Below are positions 8,161 to 15,974 of a stretch of DNA of 64,000 nt, in pieces. Source of the DNA: Microbacterium sp. T2.11-28. Lineage in GTDB: Bacteria > Actinomycetota > Actinomycetes > Actinomycetales > Microbacteriaceae. The stretch covers positions 1-64,000 of the forward strand of contig NZ_CATNHF010000012.1 in assembly GCF_950097975.1 (NCBI RefSeq). Direction: 5' to 3'. The first letter of the stretch is position 1. Each line of letters begins with the position of its first letter. A model generated the notes under the pieces. That model was not told where the DNA came from. It ran no database searches and saw only the letters and a program-made list of their open reading frames with translations. The position numbers were made by a program, and so were the translations under genes.

Positions 8161-8699
8161 GCCCGGGAGTCTACCGCCGCCGCTTCGGAGGCGGCTGGGA
8201 GCGGCGGCGCCGCCGGTCCCGCCACGGCTGCGCGGCGGTTGCGCGCGGCGGTGGCGCGCGGCGGCCGCGCGTAACTCCGGCGATTCGGCGCGGACCGGCC
8301 GGTGACAGCCCGTTTCGGCCGCGCGGGGCCGGCGTTTCCGGAGTTGTGCACCGTCAGCGGCCCGCACTCGCGCGCTCGCGCCCGCACTCGCACATGGTGG
8401 CGGTGGCCCGCGGCGGCTGCGCGCAACTCCGGCGATTCGGCGCGGACCGGCCGGTGACAGCCCGCTTCGGCCGCGCGGGCCCGGCGTTTCCGGAGTTGTG
8501 CACCGTCAGCGGCCCGCACTCGCGCGCTCGCGCCCGCACCCGCACATGGTGGCGGTGGCGCACGGCGGCCGCGCGCAACTCCGGCGATTCGGCGCCGACC
8601 GGCCGGTGACAGCCCGTTTCGGCCGCGCGGGGGCCGGCGTTTCCGGAGTTGTGCACCGTCGGCGACCCGCACTCGCGCGCTGTCGCCCGAGCGCGGGGT
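8161..8699. other. 539-base gene-free region filled by a tandem repeat
   Basis: Between the start of zur and the stop of znuB. Bases 8161-8265 are GC-rich with repeated GGCGGC/GCGCGGCGG words; the rest is a 152-base tandem repeat. Reading frames seen here in every direction are repeats of each other and are not credible genes. znuB read-through could drive zur, or zur may have its own promoter within the array. Confidence 0.7.
8273..8690. repeat. 152-base tandem repeat, 2.75 copies
   Basis: The word AACTCCGG begins copies at 8273, 8425 and 8577, an exact period of 152 bases. Each copy reads AACTCCGGCGATTCGGCG, GACCGGCCGGTGACAGCCCG, TTTCCGGAGTTGTGCACCGT, CCCGCACTCGCGCGCT, and the first two end in CGCACATGGTGGCGGTGGC; the third is cut short before znuB. 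Copies differ by only a few bases. Within each unit, GCAACTCCGG and CCGGAGTTGTGC are inverted, so each can form a hairpin of about 90 bases. Confidence 0.9.
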
Positions 8700-9566
8700 T
8701 CAGGCGGCGCGCTGGCGCACGACGCGGCCGTGGCGAGCGCCGACCACGCGGCAGACGAGGTAGATGAGGAACGAGATCGTCGTGATGTAGGGGCTCACGG
8801 GCAGGGTGCCCATCACGGCGAGGAGGATGCCGCCGACCGCGGCCGTCACACCGAACAGCGCCGACAGCAGCGGCACGGCGACCGGCCCGGTCGCGACGCG
8901 CATCGCCGCGGCGGCGGGGGTCACCAGCAGCGCCATCACCAGCAGCGCGCCGATGATGTGGACCGCGACGGCGACGACCAGCCCCAGCAGCAGCATGAAG
9001 GTGAGCGAGACGGCGGTGGTCGGCACCCCCCGAGCGGCGGCGGACTGCGGATCGAGCGAGTCGAACCGCAGCGGGCGCCACATGAGCAGCAGCGCGACGA
9101 GCACGAACGCCGAGATCGCCACGAGCCATCCCAGCTGCGCGTTCTGCACCGAGACGATCTGCCCGGTGAGCAGGCTGAAGCGGTTGGCACTGCGGCCGTC
9201 GTAGAGCGAGAGGAAGAGGATGCCGAGGCCGAGGCCGAACGGCATGAGCACGCCGATGATCGAGTTGCGGTCCCGTGCGCGCGAGCCGAGCCAGCCGATG
9301 AGCCCCGCCGCCACGAGGGAGCCGACCACGGATCCGCTCACGACGTCGGCGCCGATCAGCAGCGCCGCGGCGGCCCCCGCGAACGACAGCTCGCTGATGC
9401 CGTGGACGGCGAAGGCCATGTCGCGCTGCATCACGAAGACGCCGATGAGGCCGCCGACGAGGCCGAGCACGGCGCCGGCCCACAGGGAGTTGGAGACCAG
9501 CGCGAGGATCGCCCCGTACTCGGGGAGCCCGCCGAACATGGCGTCGCCCACGTCGGACCAGTTCAC
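8700..9566 (-). CDS. znuB: Zinc ABC transporter permease ZnuB
   Basis: A 288-residue ABC-3 family permease with about eight hydrophobic segments. The family loop MQRDMAFAVHGISELSFAGAA and the later SLTFMLLLGLVVAVAVHIIG and LLVTPAAAAMRVA stretches are diagnostic. Start is a GTG at 9566 overlapping the znuC stop (GTGA), so channel and ATPase are co-translated. With ZnuC and the binding protein ZnuA (now 28 kb away) it would import Zn2+; manganese cannot be excluded from sequence alone. Confidence 0.93.
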   Translation of the reverse strand: MNWSDVGDAMFGGLPEYGAILALVSNSLWAGAVLGLVGGLIGVFVMQRDMAFAVHGISELSFAGAAAALLIGADVVSGSVVGSLVAAGLIGWLGSRARDRNSIIGVLMPFGLGLGILFLSLYDGRSANRFSLLTGQIVSVQNAQLGWLVAISAFVLVALLLMWRPLRFDSLDPQSAAARGVPTTAVSLTFMLLLGLVVAVAVHIIGALLVMALLVTPAAAAMRVATGPVAVPLLSALFGVTAAVGGILLAVMGTLPVSPYITTISFLIYLVCRVVGARHGRVVRQRAA

Positions 9567-10366
9567 GCGTGGTCCTCCTCGTGGTGATGGTGGTGCGAGG
9601 CTTCGGCGTCGGGGGCGCCGACGACGACCAGCCGGTCGCCCGCGCTCAGCACGAACACGGGGGCGCCGTAGAGGTCGCTGAGCACCTCGGAGGTCAGCAC
9701 GTCCTGGGGCTTGCCGAGGGTGAAGCGGCCGTTGGCGATGTAGAGGATCCGGTCGACCTGACCGAGGATCGGGTTGATGTCGTGGGTGACGAGCAGCACG
9801 GCGGCGCCGGTCCGGCGGTGGTCGTCGATGAGGCGCACGACCGCCTGCTGGTTGGCGAGGTCGAGGCTCGTGAGCGGTTCGTCGCACAGGAGCAGCCGCG
9901 GGTCGTCGGCGAGCGCCTGCCCGACGCGCAGGCGCTGCTGCTCCCCGCCCGAGAGCACGCCGACCGGCTGATCGGCGAACGAGGATGCGCCGACCGCGTC
10001 GACGAGCGCGTCGATGCGCGCGCGGTCTCCGCGACGGGGGAAGGGCAGCCCGAACCGGTGCCCGTCGACGCCGAGCGCGACGAGGTCCCTGCCGCGCATC
10101 GAGGTCTCGTCGGTGAGCGGTCGCGCCTGCGGCAGGTAGCCGATGCGGCGGCTGCCGCGGCGGTGCACGCGCTCGCCGAGCGCGGTGATGGTGCCGGCGC
10201 TCAGGGGCTCGAGGCCGAGGATCGCACGCAGGAGCGTCGTCTTGCCCGATCCCGACGGTCCCAGCACGGCGACGAGCTCGCCGGGGGCGACGTCGAGGTC
10301 CAGGCCGCTCCACAGCTCGCGGTCGCCCCGGCGCAGGGCGGCACCACGGATCTCGAGCAGGCTCAC
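9563..10366 (-). CDS. znuC: Zinc ABC transporter ATP-binding protein ZnuC
   Basis: A 267-residue ATPase. Walker A is GPSGSGKTTLL (residues 36-46), the signature LSGGEQQRLRVGQAL, Walker B RLLLCDEPLTSLD, and the switch His in LLVTHDIN. The C-terminus ends in a His/Glu-rich tail with five consecutive His, fitting a metal transporter. First gene of znuC-znuB-zur-permease in the present arrangement. Directly upstream (10367-10455) no Zur box or binding-protein gene is present; the cognate znuA sits beyond the flagellar cluster at 38661. Confidence 0.94.
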   Translation of the reverse strand: MSLLEIRGAALRRGDRELWSGLDLDVAPGELVAVLGPSGSGKTTLLRAILGLEPLSAGTITALGERVHRRGSRRIGYLPQARPLTDETSMRGRDLVALGVDGHRFGLPFPRRGDRARIDALVDAVGASSFADQPVGVLSGGEQQRLRVGQALADDPRLLLCDEPLTSLDLANQQAVVRLIDDHRRTGAAVLLVTHDINPILGQVDRILYIANGRFTLGKPQDVLTSEVLSDLYGAPVFVLSAGDRLVVVGAPDAEASHHHHHEEDHA

Positions 10367-10455
10367 CGGTTCAGCCTATCGGCGCGGCGACGGCGGCGGC
10401 CGGGGCGCGGCGCAACGGATCCGTCCCCTCTCCTCGCACGATCCGCACCGTCGCC

Positions 10456-10482
10456 TAACGCGGGCCGCGGCCGTGCCGATAG
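10456..10482 (+). promoter_or_regulatory. Sigma-28-type promoter of fliC
   Basis: TAAC at 10456-10459 and GCCGATAG at 10475-10482, separated by 15 bases. This matches the FliA/SigD consensus TAAA-N15-GCCGATAA closely. Start of transcription is expected near 10489, giving a leader of about 75 bases before fliC. Confidence 0.85.
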
Positions 10483-10492
10483 GGGGAATCAC

Positions 10493-10512
10493 GGAGTCCA
10501 CGGATGGACTCC
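10493..10512 (+). promoter_or_regulatory. CsrA-binding hairpin in the fliC leader
   Basis: GGAGTCCA (10493-10500) pairs perfectly with TGGACTCC (10505-10512) and presents CGGA in the loop. The loop region CACGGATG is close to the CsrA consensus core CARGGAUG. It stands upstream of the Shine-Dalgarno, like BS1 in the Bacillus hag leader. Confidence 0.7.
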
Positions 10513-10547
10513 CGGGTGTCCAGGACGGGCGCCCGCTGATCCCAATC

Positions 10548-10555
10548 ACGGAGGA
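10548..10555 (+). promoter_or_regulatory. fliC ribosome site overlapping a second CsrA motif
   Basis: ACGGAGGA is both the Shine-Dalgarno for the ATG at 10563 (8-base spacing from GGAGG) and an ANGGA CsrA core, so CsrA bound here would block initiation, like BS2 in Bacillus hag. Confidence 0.6.
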
Positions 10556-10562
10556 ACACACC

Positions 10563-11387
10563 ATGGGTATGCAGATCAACACCAACGTGTCGGCGCTCAA
10601 CGCCTACCGCAACCTGTCGAGCACGCAGAACGACCTGTCGAAGTCTCTCGAGAAGCTCTCGAGCGGCCTGCGCATCAACCGTGCCGCGGACGACGCCGCC
10701 GGTCTGGCGATCTCGGAGGGACTGAAGTCCCAGATCGGTGGACTGAACGTCGCCGCCCGCAACGCCCAGGACGGCATCTCGGTCATCCAGACCGCGGAAG
10801 GCGCCCTGACGGAGGTGCACTCGATCCTGCAGCGCGTGCGCGACCTCGCGGTCCAGGCCGGCAACGACTCGAACAACGCCGACTCGCGCACCGCGATCAA
10901 GACCGAGATCGATGCCCTGGGCTCCGAGCTCACCCGTCTGGCCTCGAGCACGAACTTCAACGGCATCAAGCTGCTGTCGGGCGGCTCCACGCTGACCTTC
11001 CAGGTCGGCGCCGGCGCCACCGCCGCGGAGGACCAGATCGCGATCACGCTGACCGACTTCGCCACCCTGGGCGCGACCGTGGGCGCGCTCACGGTCGACA
11101 CGTCGGCCAACGCGCTGGCGACGATCACGGCGATCGACACGCAGATCACGGCGGTCTCCACGGCGCGCGCCAGCTACGGTGCGCTCCAGAACCGCTTCGA
11201 GTCGACCATCAACAGCCTCAACGTGTCGGCGGAGAACCTGTCGGCGGCCAACAGCCGCATCCGCGACACCGACATGGCGGCCGAGATGGTCAAGTACACC
11301 GCGTCCAACATCCTGTCGCAGGCGGGCACCGCCATGCTCGCGCAGGCCAACCAGTCGAACCAGGGCGTCCTGCAGCTGCTGCGCTGA
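10563..11387 (+). CDS. fliC: Flagellin
   Basis: A 274-residue flagellin, the filament subunit exported by the flagellar type III system. The N-terminal D0/D1 region begins MGMQINTNVSALNAYRNLS and includes SSGLRINRAADDAAGLAISE; the C-terminal D1/D0 region ends NILSQAGTAMLAQANQSNQG then LLR. The middle (about residues 140-190) is short, so surface domains D2/D3 are essentially missing. ATG 10563 has the good ribosome site; ATG 10569 is a weaker alternative. Driven by a sigma-28 promoter and probably repressed by CsrA in translation, with FliW relieving it. Confidence 0.97.
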   Translation: MGMQINTNVSALNAYRNLSSTQNDLSKSLEKLSSGLRINRAADDAAGLAISEGLKSQIGGLNVAARNAQDGISVIQTAEGALTEVHSILQRVRDLAVQAGNDSNNADSRTAIKTEIDALGSELTRLASSTNFNGIKLLSGGSTLTFQVGAGATAAEDQIAITLTDFATLGATVGALTVDTSANALATITAIDTQITAVSTARASYGALQNRFESTINSLNVSAENLSAANSRIRDTDMAAEMVKYTASNILSQAGTAMLAQANQSNQGVLQLLR

Positions 11388-11413
11388 CGCACAGCCGCTG
11401 CATCGACGTACTG

Positions 11414-11454
11414 GACGGTGGGTCCCGTGGCATCCGGCTACGGGATCCACCGTC
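11414..11454 (+). terminator. Terminator-like hairpin after fliC
   Basis: GACGGTGG (11414-11421) pairs with CCACCGTC (11447-11454), with further pairing between TCCCGT and ACGGGA inside. It begins 26 bases after the fliC stop and would separate fliC from the ATP-grasp gene. No T run. Confidence 0.65.
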
Positions 11455-11521
11455 GACTCGGGGACGCTCCGCCCACTCCCACCTGACTCACCCAGGCCCC
11501 CGAGACCCGCCCAGGAGCACG

Positions 11522-12652
11522 ATGTCATCCGCCCCCGTCATCACGCCGCGCCTCCGTTACCTCGCGCGGCGTTTTCGTCGTCTCGACGCGGGAGCGCTCG
11601 TCGCCCGCGCCCGTCAGGCCGCGCAGCAACACGGCCGGTGGACGCCCGCCGTCGTGGCCGACATGCTGTGGCAGGCCGCGTTCCGGGCCGTCGGGTTCCA
11701 GGACTACATCGACTACGACTTCGCGATCCTCACCCGCGCCGAACGCGCGACCTACATGACGAGCCCGCTCTCGGACCGGCTGGCGATGCAGTTCGACGAC
11801 CCGGCGTACCGTCATCTGTTCCACGACAAGATCGCCTTCAACGGCACCTTCGACGGCTTCCTGCGGCGCGAGTGGATGGTGGTGACCGAGGGCGGCGCCG
11901 ACGCCCTGCGCGCGTTCGCGGAGCGCCACGGCACCATCGTCACGAAGGAGCCCCTCGGCCGCGCCGGCCTCGGCGTGCACCGCTACCACGCCGCCGAGGT
12001 CACCGACTGGACCGCGTTCCACCGGGGGCTGCTGGCCCGCGGCGAGACGCTGGTCGAGGAGGTCATCCGCCAGCACGAGGAGCTGGCGGCGCTCTGCGCA
12101 GGCACCGTCAACACCACCCGCGTCACCGCGTTCTTCGACGGCCGCACGACGCACATCCTCGCCGTGGCGCAGAAGTTCGGCCGCGGCGCCGTGAGCGACC
12201 AGAACGCGTTCGGCGGCTTCTACGCGATGCTCGACGAGACCGGCCGGGCCACCGGCGCCGGCTACGACTCCTGCGGCCGGGTGCACCGGTCGCACCCCGA
12301 GTCCGCGGTCACCATCGCCGACTTCCGGCTGCCGATGTTCGACGAGGTGCTCGCCCTCGTCGACCGCGCCGCGCGGGTCGTGCCGCAGGTGCGCTACGTC
12401 GGCTGGGATGTCGCCGTCACCCCCGAGGGCCCGGTGCTCGTCGAGGGCAACTGGGCGGCGGGGGTCTACGAGAACAAGCCGAGCGCGACCGGGATCCGCA
12501 CCGGACATCGGGGCCGCTATCTGGCCGCGATCGCCGCCGCGCCCGTCGCCGCGCCCGCCATCCCGGCCGCCGAGCCGGCCTCCTCCGTGCGGGAGTCGGC
12601 AGGTCACGTCCCCGCGCCGGTCGTCCCCGCGCGCGAGCCCGTCGCCGCCTGA
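11522..12652 (+). CDS. Sugar-transfer-associated ATP-grasp family protein
   Basis: A 376-residue protein resembling the ATPgrasp_ST (PF14397) group, ATP-dependent ligases linked to surface sugar pathways. Visible features: FHDKIAFNGTFDGFLRREWM, the nucleotide loop IVTKEPLGRAGLGVHR, LVEEVIRQHEELAAL, and the metal-binding end WDVAVTPEGPVLVEGNW. An Ala/Pro-rich tail follows residue 340. Start at 11522 follows AGGAGC; the 1027-residue frame extending back over fliC is a shadow. It lies between flagellin and the flgL/fliW genes, so modification of flagellin or of a surface glycan tied to the flagellum is a reasonable guess, unproven. Confidence 0.72.
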   Translation: MSSAPVITPRLRYLARRFRRLDAGALVARARQAAQQHGRWTPAVVADMLWQAAFRAVGFQDYIDYDFAILTRAERATYMTSPLSDRLAMQFDDPAYRHLFHDKIAFNGTFDGFLRREWMVVTEGGADALRAFAERHGTIVTKEPLGRAGLGVHRYHAAEVTDWTAFHRGLLARGETLVEEVIRQHEELAALCAGTVNTTRVTAFFDGRTTHILAVAQKFGRGAVSDQNAFGGFYAMLDETGRATGAGYDSCGRVHRSHPESAVTIADFRLPMFDEVLALVDRAARVVPQVRYVGWDVAVTPEGPVLVEGNWAAGVYENKPSATGIRTGHRGRYLAAIAAAPVAAPAIPAAEPASSVRESAGHVPAPVVPAREPVAA

Positions 12653-12690
12653 GCCTGCCGGGCGCGCTCACGGCGCCGCCTCCGCAAGGC

Positions 12691-12764
12691 ATGTCCCACT
12701 TCCGGTGGGGCATGTCCCACTATCCGTCGATTCACCCGCCCCGAAACAGCGGAATCTGGGACAT
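12691..12764. repeat. Short ATGTCCCA inverted/direct repeat element
   Basis: ATGTCCCA occurs at 12691-12698 and 12712-12719 and its complement TGGGACAT at 12757-12764, all within the gap between the ATP-grasp gene and fliW, where the genes converge. It could fold into a stem of 8 pairs and may act as a terminator or be a small repeat element. Confidence 0.45.
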
Positions 12765-12812
12765 GGTGCGACCGGAAGACAGCGCCGGCTCAGCCAGCGC
12801 TCAGCCCAGCCT

Positions 12813-13181
12813 TCAGCCCAGCAGGGCGCGGACGGGCAGATCCTGCCCCTCGAGGATGACCTGTGCGGCCTCTCCCGTGCGGGTGTTGATCACGACGGGG
12901 GCCAGCAGGTTCACGCCCATCCCCTCGTCGGTCATGCGGGCGACCACGAGCAGCTGCGCCTCCTCGGCGGCGCGCAGTCCCAGCTCGTCGGCCTGCGCGT
13001 CGGTGAGGACGGGCGCGTAGTCGGGCACGACCGCGGCGGGATCGACGGCGAACAGGCGCACGGCGGGATCGCCGACCGCGGTGAGCGCGAACAGTCCGTC
13101 GGCCCCGGCGACCGGGTCGAGCGAGAAGGCGACGTGCGGCGCGAGCCCGGGCGGCGGCGCGAGGAAGGCGACCGCGCTCAT
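12813..13181 (-). CDS. fliW: Flagellar assembly factor FliW
   Basis: A 122-residue FliW, the antagonist of CsrA and a binder of flagellin. The sequence contains the family features LFAVDPAAVVPDYAPVL and the C-terminal strand pair NLLAPVVINTRTGEAAQVIL. Its ATG overlaps the flgL stop codon by four bases. Last gene of flgN-flgK-flgL-fliW. By analogy with Bacillus, free flagellin would bind FliW when secretion is blocked, freeing CsrA to repress fliC; csrA lies at the other end of the cluster (38371). Confidence 0.92.
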   Translation of the reverse strand: MSAVAFLAPPPGLAPHVAFSLDPVAGADGLFALTAVGDPAVRLFAVDPAAVVPDYAPVLTDAQADELGLRAAEEAQLLVVARMTDEGMGVNLLAPVVINTRTGEAAQVILEGQDLPVRALLG

Positions 13182-14059
13182 GCCAGGAAGTCCAGCAGGG
13201 TCGGCTGCAGCACCCGCGCGGTCACCGAGAGCGCAGACTGGTAGACGAGCTCCTGCGCCCGCAGGGCGACGAGGACCTCCACCGTGTCGACGTCCTCGAC
13301 GGCGGCGCGCTGGGCCTCGAGGGAGACCTTGGCATCCAATGCAGCCTCCTTCGCTCGCAGCACCTGGTTCTGCCGGGCGCCCACCGCGCCCTGCACCCCG
13401 AGCATAGTGTTCAGCCTGTCGTCGATCTCCGCCAGCCGGGGCCCGACGTTCCGCCCGGAGCGCAGGTCGGCGACCACCGCGTCGAGCACCGCGAACACCG
13501 AGGCGGCGCCCACCCCGAACGCCTCCGCGCCGCTGGCGTCGACGCGCACCGTCTCGCCGTCCGAGATGCGGCGGTGCACTTCGCCGCCGGCGATCCCCGA
13601 GAAGGAGTAGTCCGCCGCGAAGGCGGGCGCATCCGAGGTGCCGGCGAAGACCGACCGGCCGAGCACGCGGGTGTTCGCCTGGGCGAGCAGCTCGGAGCGG
13701 ATGCCCTCCAGCTCCACGGCGATCGCCTCCAGCGCGGTCGCGTCGAGCGCCCCCGAGTTCGCTCCCTGCGCGGTGAGGTCGCGCGCGCGGGAGAGCAGAT
13801 CCGTCGATGCCGTGAGGGAGTTGTCGACCGTGGTCAGCCAGGCCAGGCCGTCGTCGATGTTGCGGGCGTACTGGGTGGCGCGCCGCTGGGCGGCGTGGAT
13901 GTCGAGCGCCGTCGAGGCGGCGGCCGGGTCGTCGGAGGGGACGGCGAAGGCGCGCTGCGACGTGGCCTGATCCTGCAGGCGCGAGAGCGTCGTGAGCCCG
14001 GACTGCAGGTTCCGCAGGGCCGTCTGGGTCATCGCCTGCGTGGTCACTCGGGAGATCAT
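13178..14059 (-). CDS. flgL: Flagellar hook-associated protein 3 (hook-filament junction)
   Basis: A 293-residue FlgL. The N-terminus MISRVTTQAMTQTALRNLQ with SGLTTLSRLQDQATSQRAFA and SDDPAAASTALDIHAAQRRA is the flagellin-like D0/D1 form of HAP3; the C-terminus VEVLVALRAQELVYQSALSV closes the coiled coil. Forms the second junction ring between FlgK and the filament. Read 14 bases after flgK, ahead of fliW. Confidence 0.95.
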   Translation of the reverse strand: MISRVTTQAMTQTALRNLQSGLTTLSRLQDQATSQRAFAVPSDDPAAASTALDIHAAQRRATQYARNIDDGLAWLTTVDNSLTASTDLLSRARDLTAQGANSGALDATALEAIAVELEGIRSELLAQANTRVLGRSVFAGTSDAPAFAADYSFSGIAGGEVHRRISDGETVRVDASGAEAFGVGAASVFAVLDAVVADLRSGRNVGPRLAEIDDRLNTMLGVQGAVGARQNQVLRAKEAALDAKVSLEAQRAAVEDVDTVEVLVALRAQELVYQSALSVTARVLQPTLLDFLA

Positions 14060-14073
14060 GGGGCTCCTGACGG

Positions 14074-15483
14074 TCAGCGGCCGACCAGGCCGGTGCGGTT
14101 GATGAGCACGTCGAGCGCCTCGTCGACGGCGGTGAGGACGCGCGCGGCGGCCTGGTAGGCGGTCTGGAACGTGAGCAGGCTCACGGTCTCCTCGTCGTTG
14201 TCGACGCCGGCCACCGACTGCTGCGCGATGACGGCGGCGTTCACCCCCGTCTCAGCCCGGCTGGCGCGACCGGCGTCGGCCGCCGTGCCCACCGCGAGGC
14301 GGGCCACGACATCGCCCCAGAGCGCATCCGGTCCGCCGGCGCGGCCGCCGATGGCCGACAGCGCGTCGGCGTTCGAGCCGTCGAGGGGCCCGGCGCCGGG
14401 CGCGGCGAGCGCGAGCTCGGCCCGGCCGGTGGGGACGACGCCCAGCCCGAGCGCCGCCGGGGCGCCCGCCGCGAGAGAGAAGAAGTCGCCGCCGGGTGCG
14501 CCCGTGGCGGTGACCCCCGCGGCGTGCTGCGCGTTGACCGCGTCTGCCAGTGCGGTCGCGAGCGCGTTGTAGTCGGCCGCCAGGCCCGCCAGCACGCCGT
14601 CCTCGCCGGCGGGCGCGAGCACCGCGAGCAGACCGCCGAGCTCTCCGCCGACGGTGGAGACGGGGAGGTCGCCGTCGGAGACCCAGGCCAGGGCGAGCGG
14701 ATCGGCCGACTCGAGCGACGGCGGTCCGGAGAGGGCGAGGGCGCGGGCGTTGGCGCCCGAGACGAGGGCGTTGCCGTCGATGCGCAGCGTCAGCGTTCCG
14801 TCGGTCTCGACGGTCGCCGTCGCGCCCGAGAGGCGGGCCACGTTCTGCGCGAGGAGGTTGCGGCGGTCGATCAGCTCGTTGGGTGCACCGCCCGCGGCCG
14901 TCGCGTCGCGGATCGCCCCGTTGAGCTCGGCGATCTCGGTGGCGGCGGCGTTGATCCGCGAGACCGTCATGTCGGCCGAGGCACGCGCATCGGCCCACTG
15001 CCCGGCCACAGCGCGGTAGCCGTCGGCGATCCGGGCGGCCAGCGTCTGCGCGTGGGTGATCACGGTGGCAGCCGCGGCCGTCGAGTCGGGCGCGTTCGCG
15101 ACGTCCTGCCACGCGGCCCAGAACTCGGACAGCTGATGGGCGATGCCGTCGCTCGTGGGCTCGCCGAGGGTGGCCTCGGCGGCGGCGGATGCGGCGGCCC
15201 GGGTCGACCAGTAGCCCGAGGCGGCGAGGGTGTCCCGCACGCGGGCGTCGAGCACAGCGTCGCCGAGGCGCGCGATGCCGTCGACCGAGACGCCGCCGCC
15301 GGGCTGGACCCCCGCCGAGAACCGCCCCGACACCGCCACGGCGCCCACGGCCGAGGTCTCCAGCCGCTGCCGGGTGTAGCCGGCGGTCGTCTGGTTGGCG
15401 ATGTTCTGCCCCACCAGGTCCATCCCCCGGCGCGCCGCCGAGAGGGCGCTGGCCGCCGTCCCCAGCCCGCTGAATGTCGACAT
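14074..15483 (-). CDS. flgK: Flagellar hook-associated protein 1
   Basis: A 469-residue FlgK. N-terminal rod-type motif STFSGLGTAASALSAARRGM then GQNIANQTTAGYTRQRLE, a mid-region with ELNGAIRDATAAGGAPNELIDRR split here as ELNGAIRDA and PNELIDRRNLL, and C-terminal coiled region NDEETVSLLTFQTAYQAAAR ending in LINRTGLVGR. First junction protein on the hook tip. Start fixed at 15483 by homology; the frame extends further up only as a shadow of flgN. Second gene of flgN-flgK-flgL-fliW. Confidence 0.95.
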   Translation of the reverse strand: MSTFSGLGTAASALSAARRGMDLVGQNIANQTTAGYTRQRLETSAVGAVAVSGRFSAGVQPGGGVSVDGIARLGDAVLDARVRDTLAASGYWSTRAAASAAAEATLGEPTSDGIAHQLSEFWAAWQDVANAPDSTAAAATVITHAQTLAARIADGYRAVAGQWADARASADMTVSRINAAATEIAELNGAIRDATAAGGAPNELIDRRNLLAQNVARLSGATATVETDGTLTLRIDGNALVSGANARALALSGPPSLESADPLALAWVSDGDLPVSTVGGELGGLLAVLAPAGEDGVLAGLAADYNALATALADAVNAQHAAGVTATGAPGGDFFSLAAGAPAALGLGVVPTGRAELALAAPGAGPLDGSNADALSAIGGRAGGPDALWGDVVARLAVGTAADAGRASRAETGVNAAVIAQQSVAGVDNDEETVSLLTFQTAYQAAARVLTAVDEALDVLINRTGLVGR

Positions 15484-15491
15484 CGCGTCCC

Positions 15492-15974
15492 TCACATCTC
15501 CCTGTCCACGATCCGCGGCTGGTCCTCCCGGGCGCGCTCGCCGTGCGTGTCGTACACGCCGGCGCCCGCCTCCAGGCCAGCCAGGGTCTCCTCGACCGCG
15601 CGGCCGGCAGCCCGCAGGTGCACCTCGTTGGAGCCCTTCAGCTGCGCGACCTCGGCCATGAGCGAGGTGAGCGCCGCGCGGTGATCGGTGAAGATGTCGC
15701 GCCAGGACTCCGTCGGCGCCGCGTCGAGCAGACGGGCGAGCGTCACCGGCTCGGTCACGCCCCACTCCCGGGCGAGGGCGGCGACCTCGACGTCGCGGCC
15801 CAGTCCGGACTCGCGCAGGCGCTCGAGCACCTGCTCGATCTCGCGGGTGGCGAAGTGGACCCAGCGCATGCCGCCGGACTCCAGCAGGAGCCGCTGCTCT
15901 TCGAGTTTGAAGATCAGCATCTCCAGCAGCTCGCGTTCACGCCACAGCTGCATCGACAACTCGTTGGCTCCCAT
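15492..15974 (-). CDS. flgN: FlgN-type flagellar export chaperone
   Basis: A 160-residue mostly helical protein in the position and with the pattern of FlgN (PF05130), the chaperone of FlgK and FlgL: WRERELLEMLIFKLEEQRLL near the N-terminus and a second long helix around TSLMAEVAQLKGSNEVHLR. ATG 15974 is preceded by GGGGAGG. First gene after the minus-strand sigma-28 promoter at 16061-16087. Similarity is by pattern and gene order, so slightly less certain than its neighbours. Confidence 0.85.
   Translation of the reverse strand: MGANELSMQLWRERELLEMLIFKLEEQRLLLESGGMRWVHFATREIEQVLERLRESGLGRDVEVAALAREWGVTEPVTLARLLDAAPTESWRDIFTDHRAALTSLMAEVAQLKGSNEVHLRAAGRAVEETLAGLEAGAGVYDTHGERAREDQPRIVDREM

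Noticed and set aside
8273..8690. Possible CRISPR array
   Set aside because: Repeat unit is 152 bases with no short repeat/unique spacer pattern and no cas genes nearby.
8346..8767. Overlapping reading frames with matching protein repeats in the 8.2-8.7 kb region
   Set aside because: They are translations of the 152-base tandem repeat in several frames, with Arg/Pro-rich composition and no independent support.
9569..12652. A 1027-residue plus-strand frame across znuC, fliC and the ATP-grasp gene
   Set aside because: Only its last 376 codons (from 11522) are real; the rest is antisense of znuC and out of frame with fliC.
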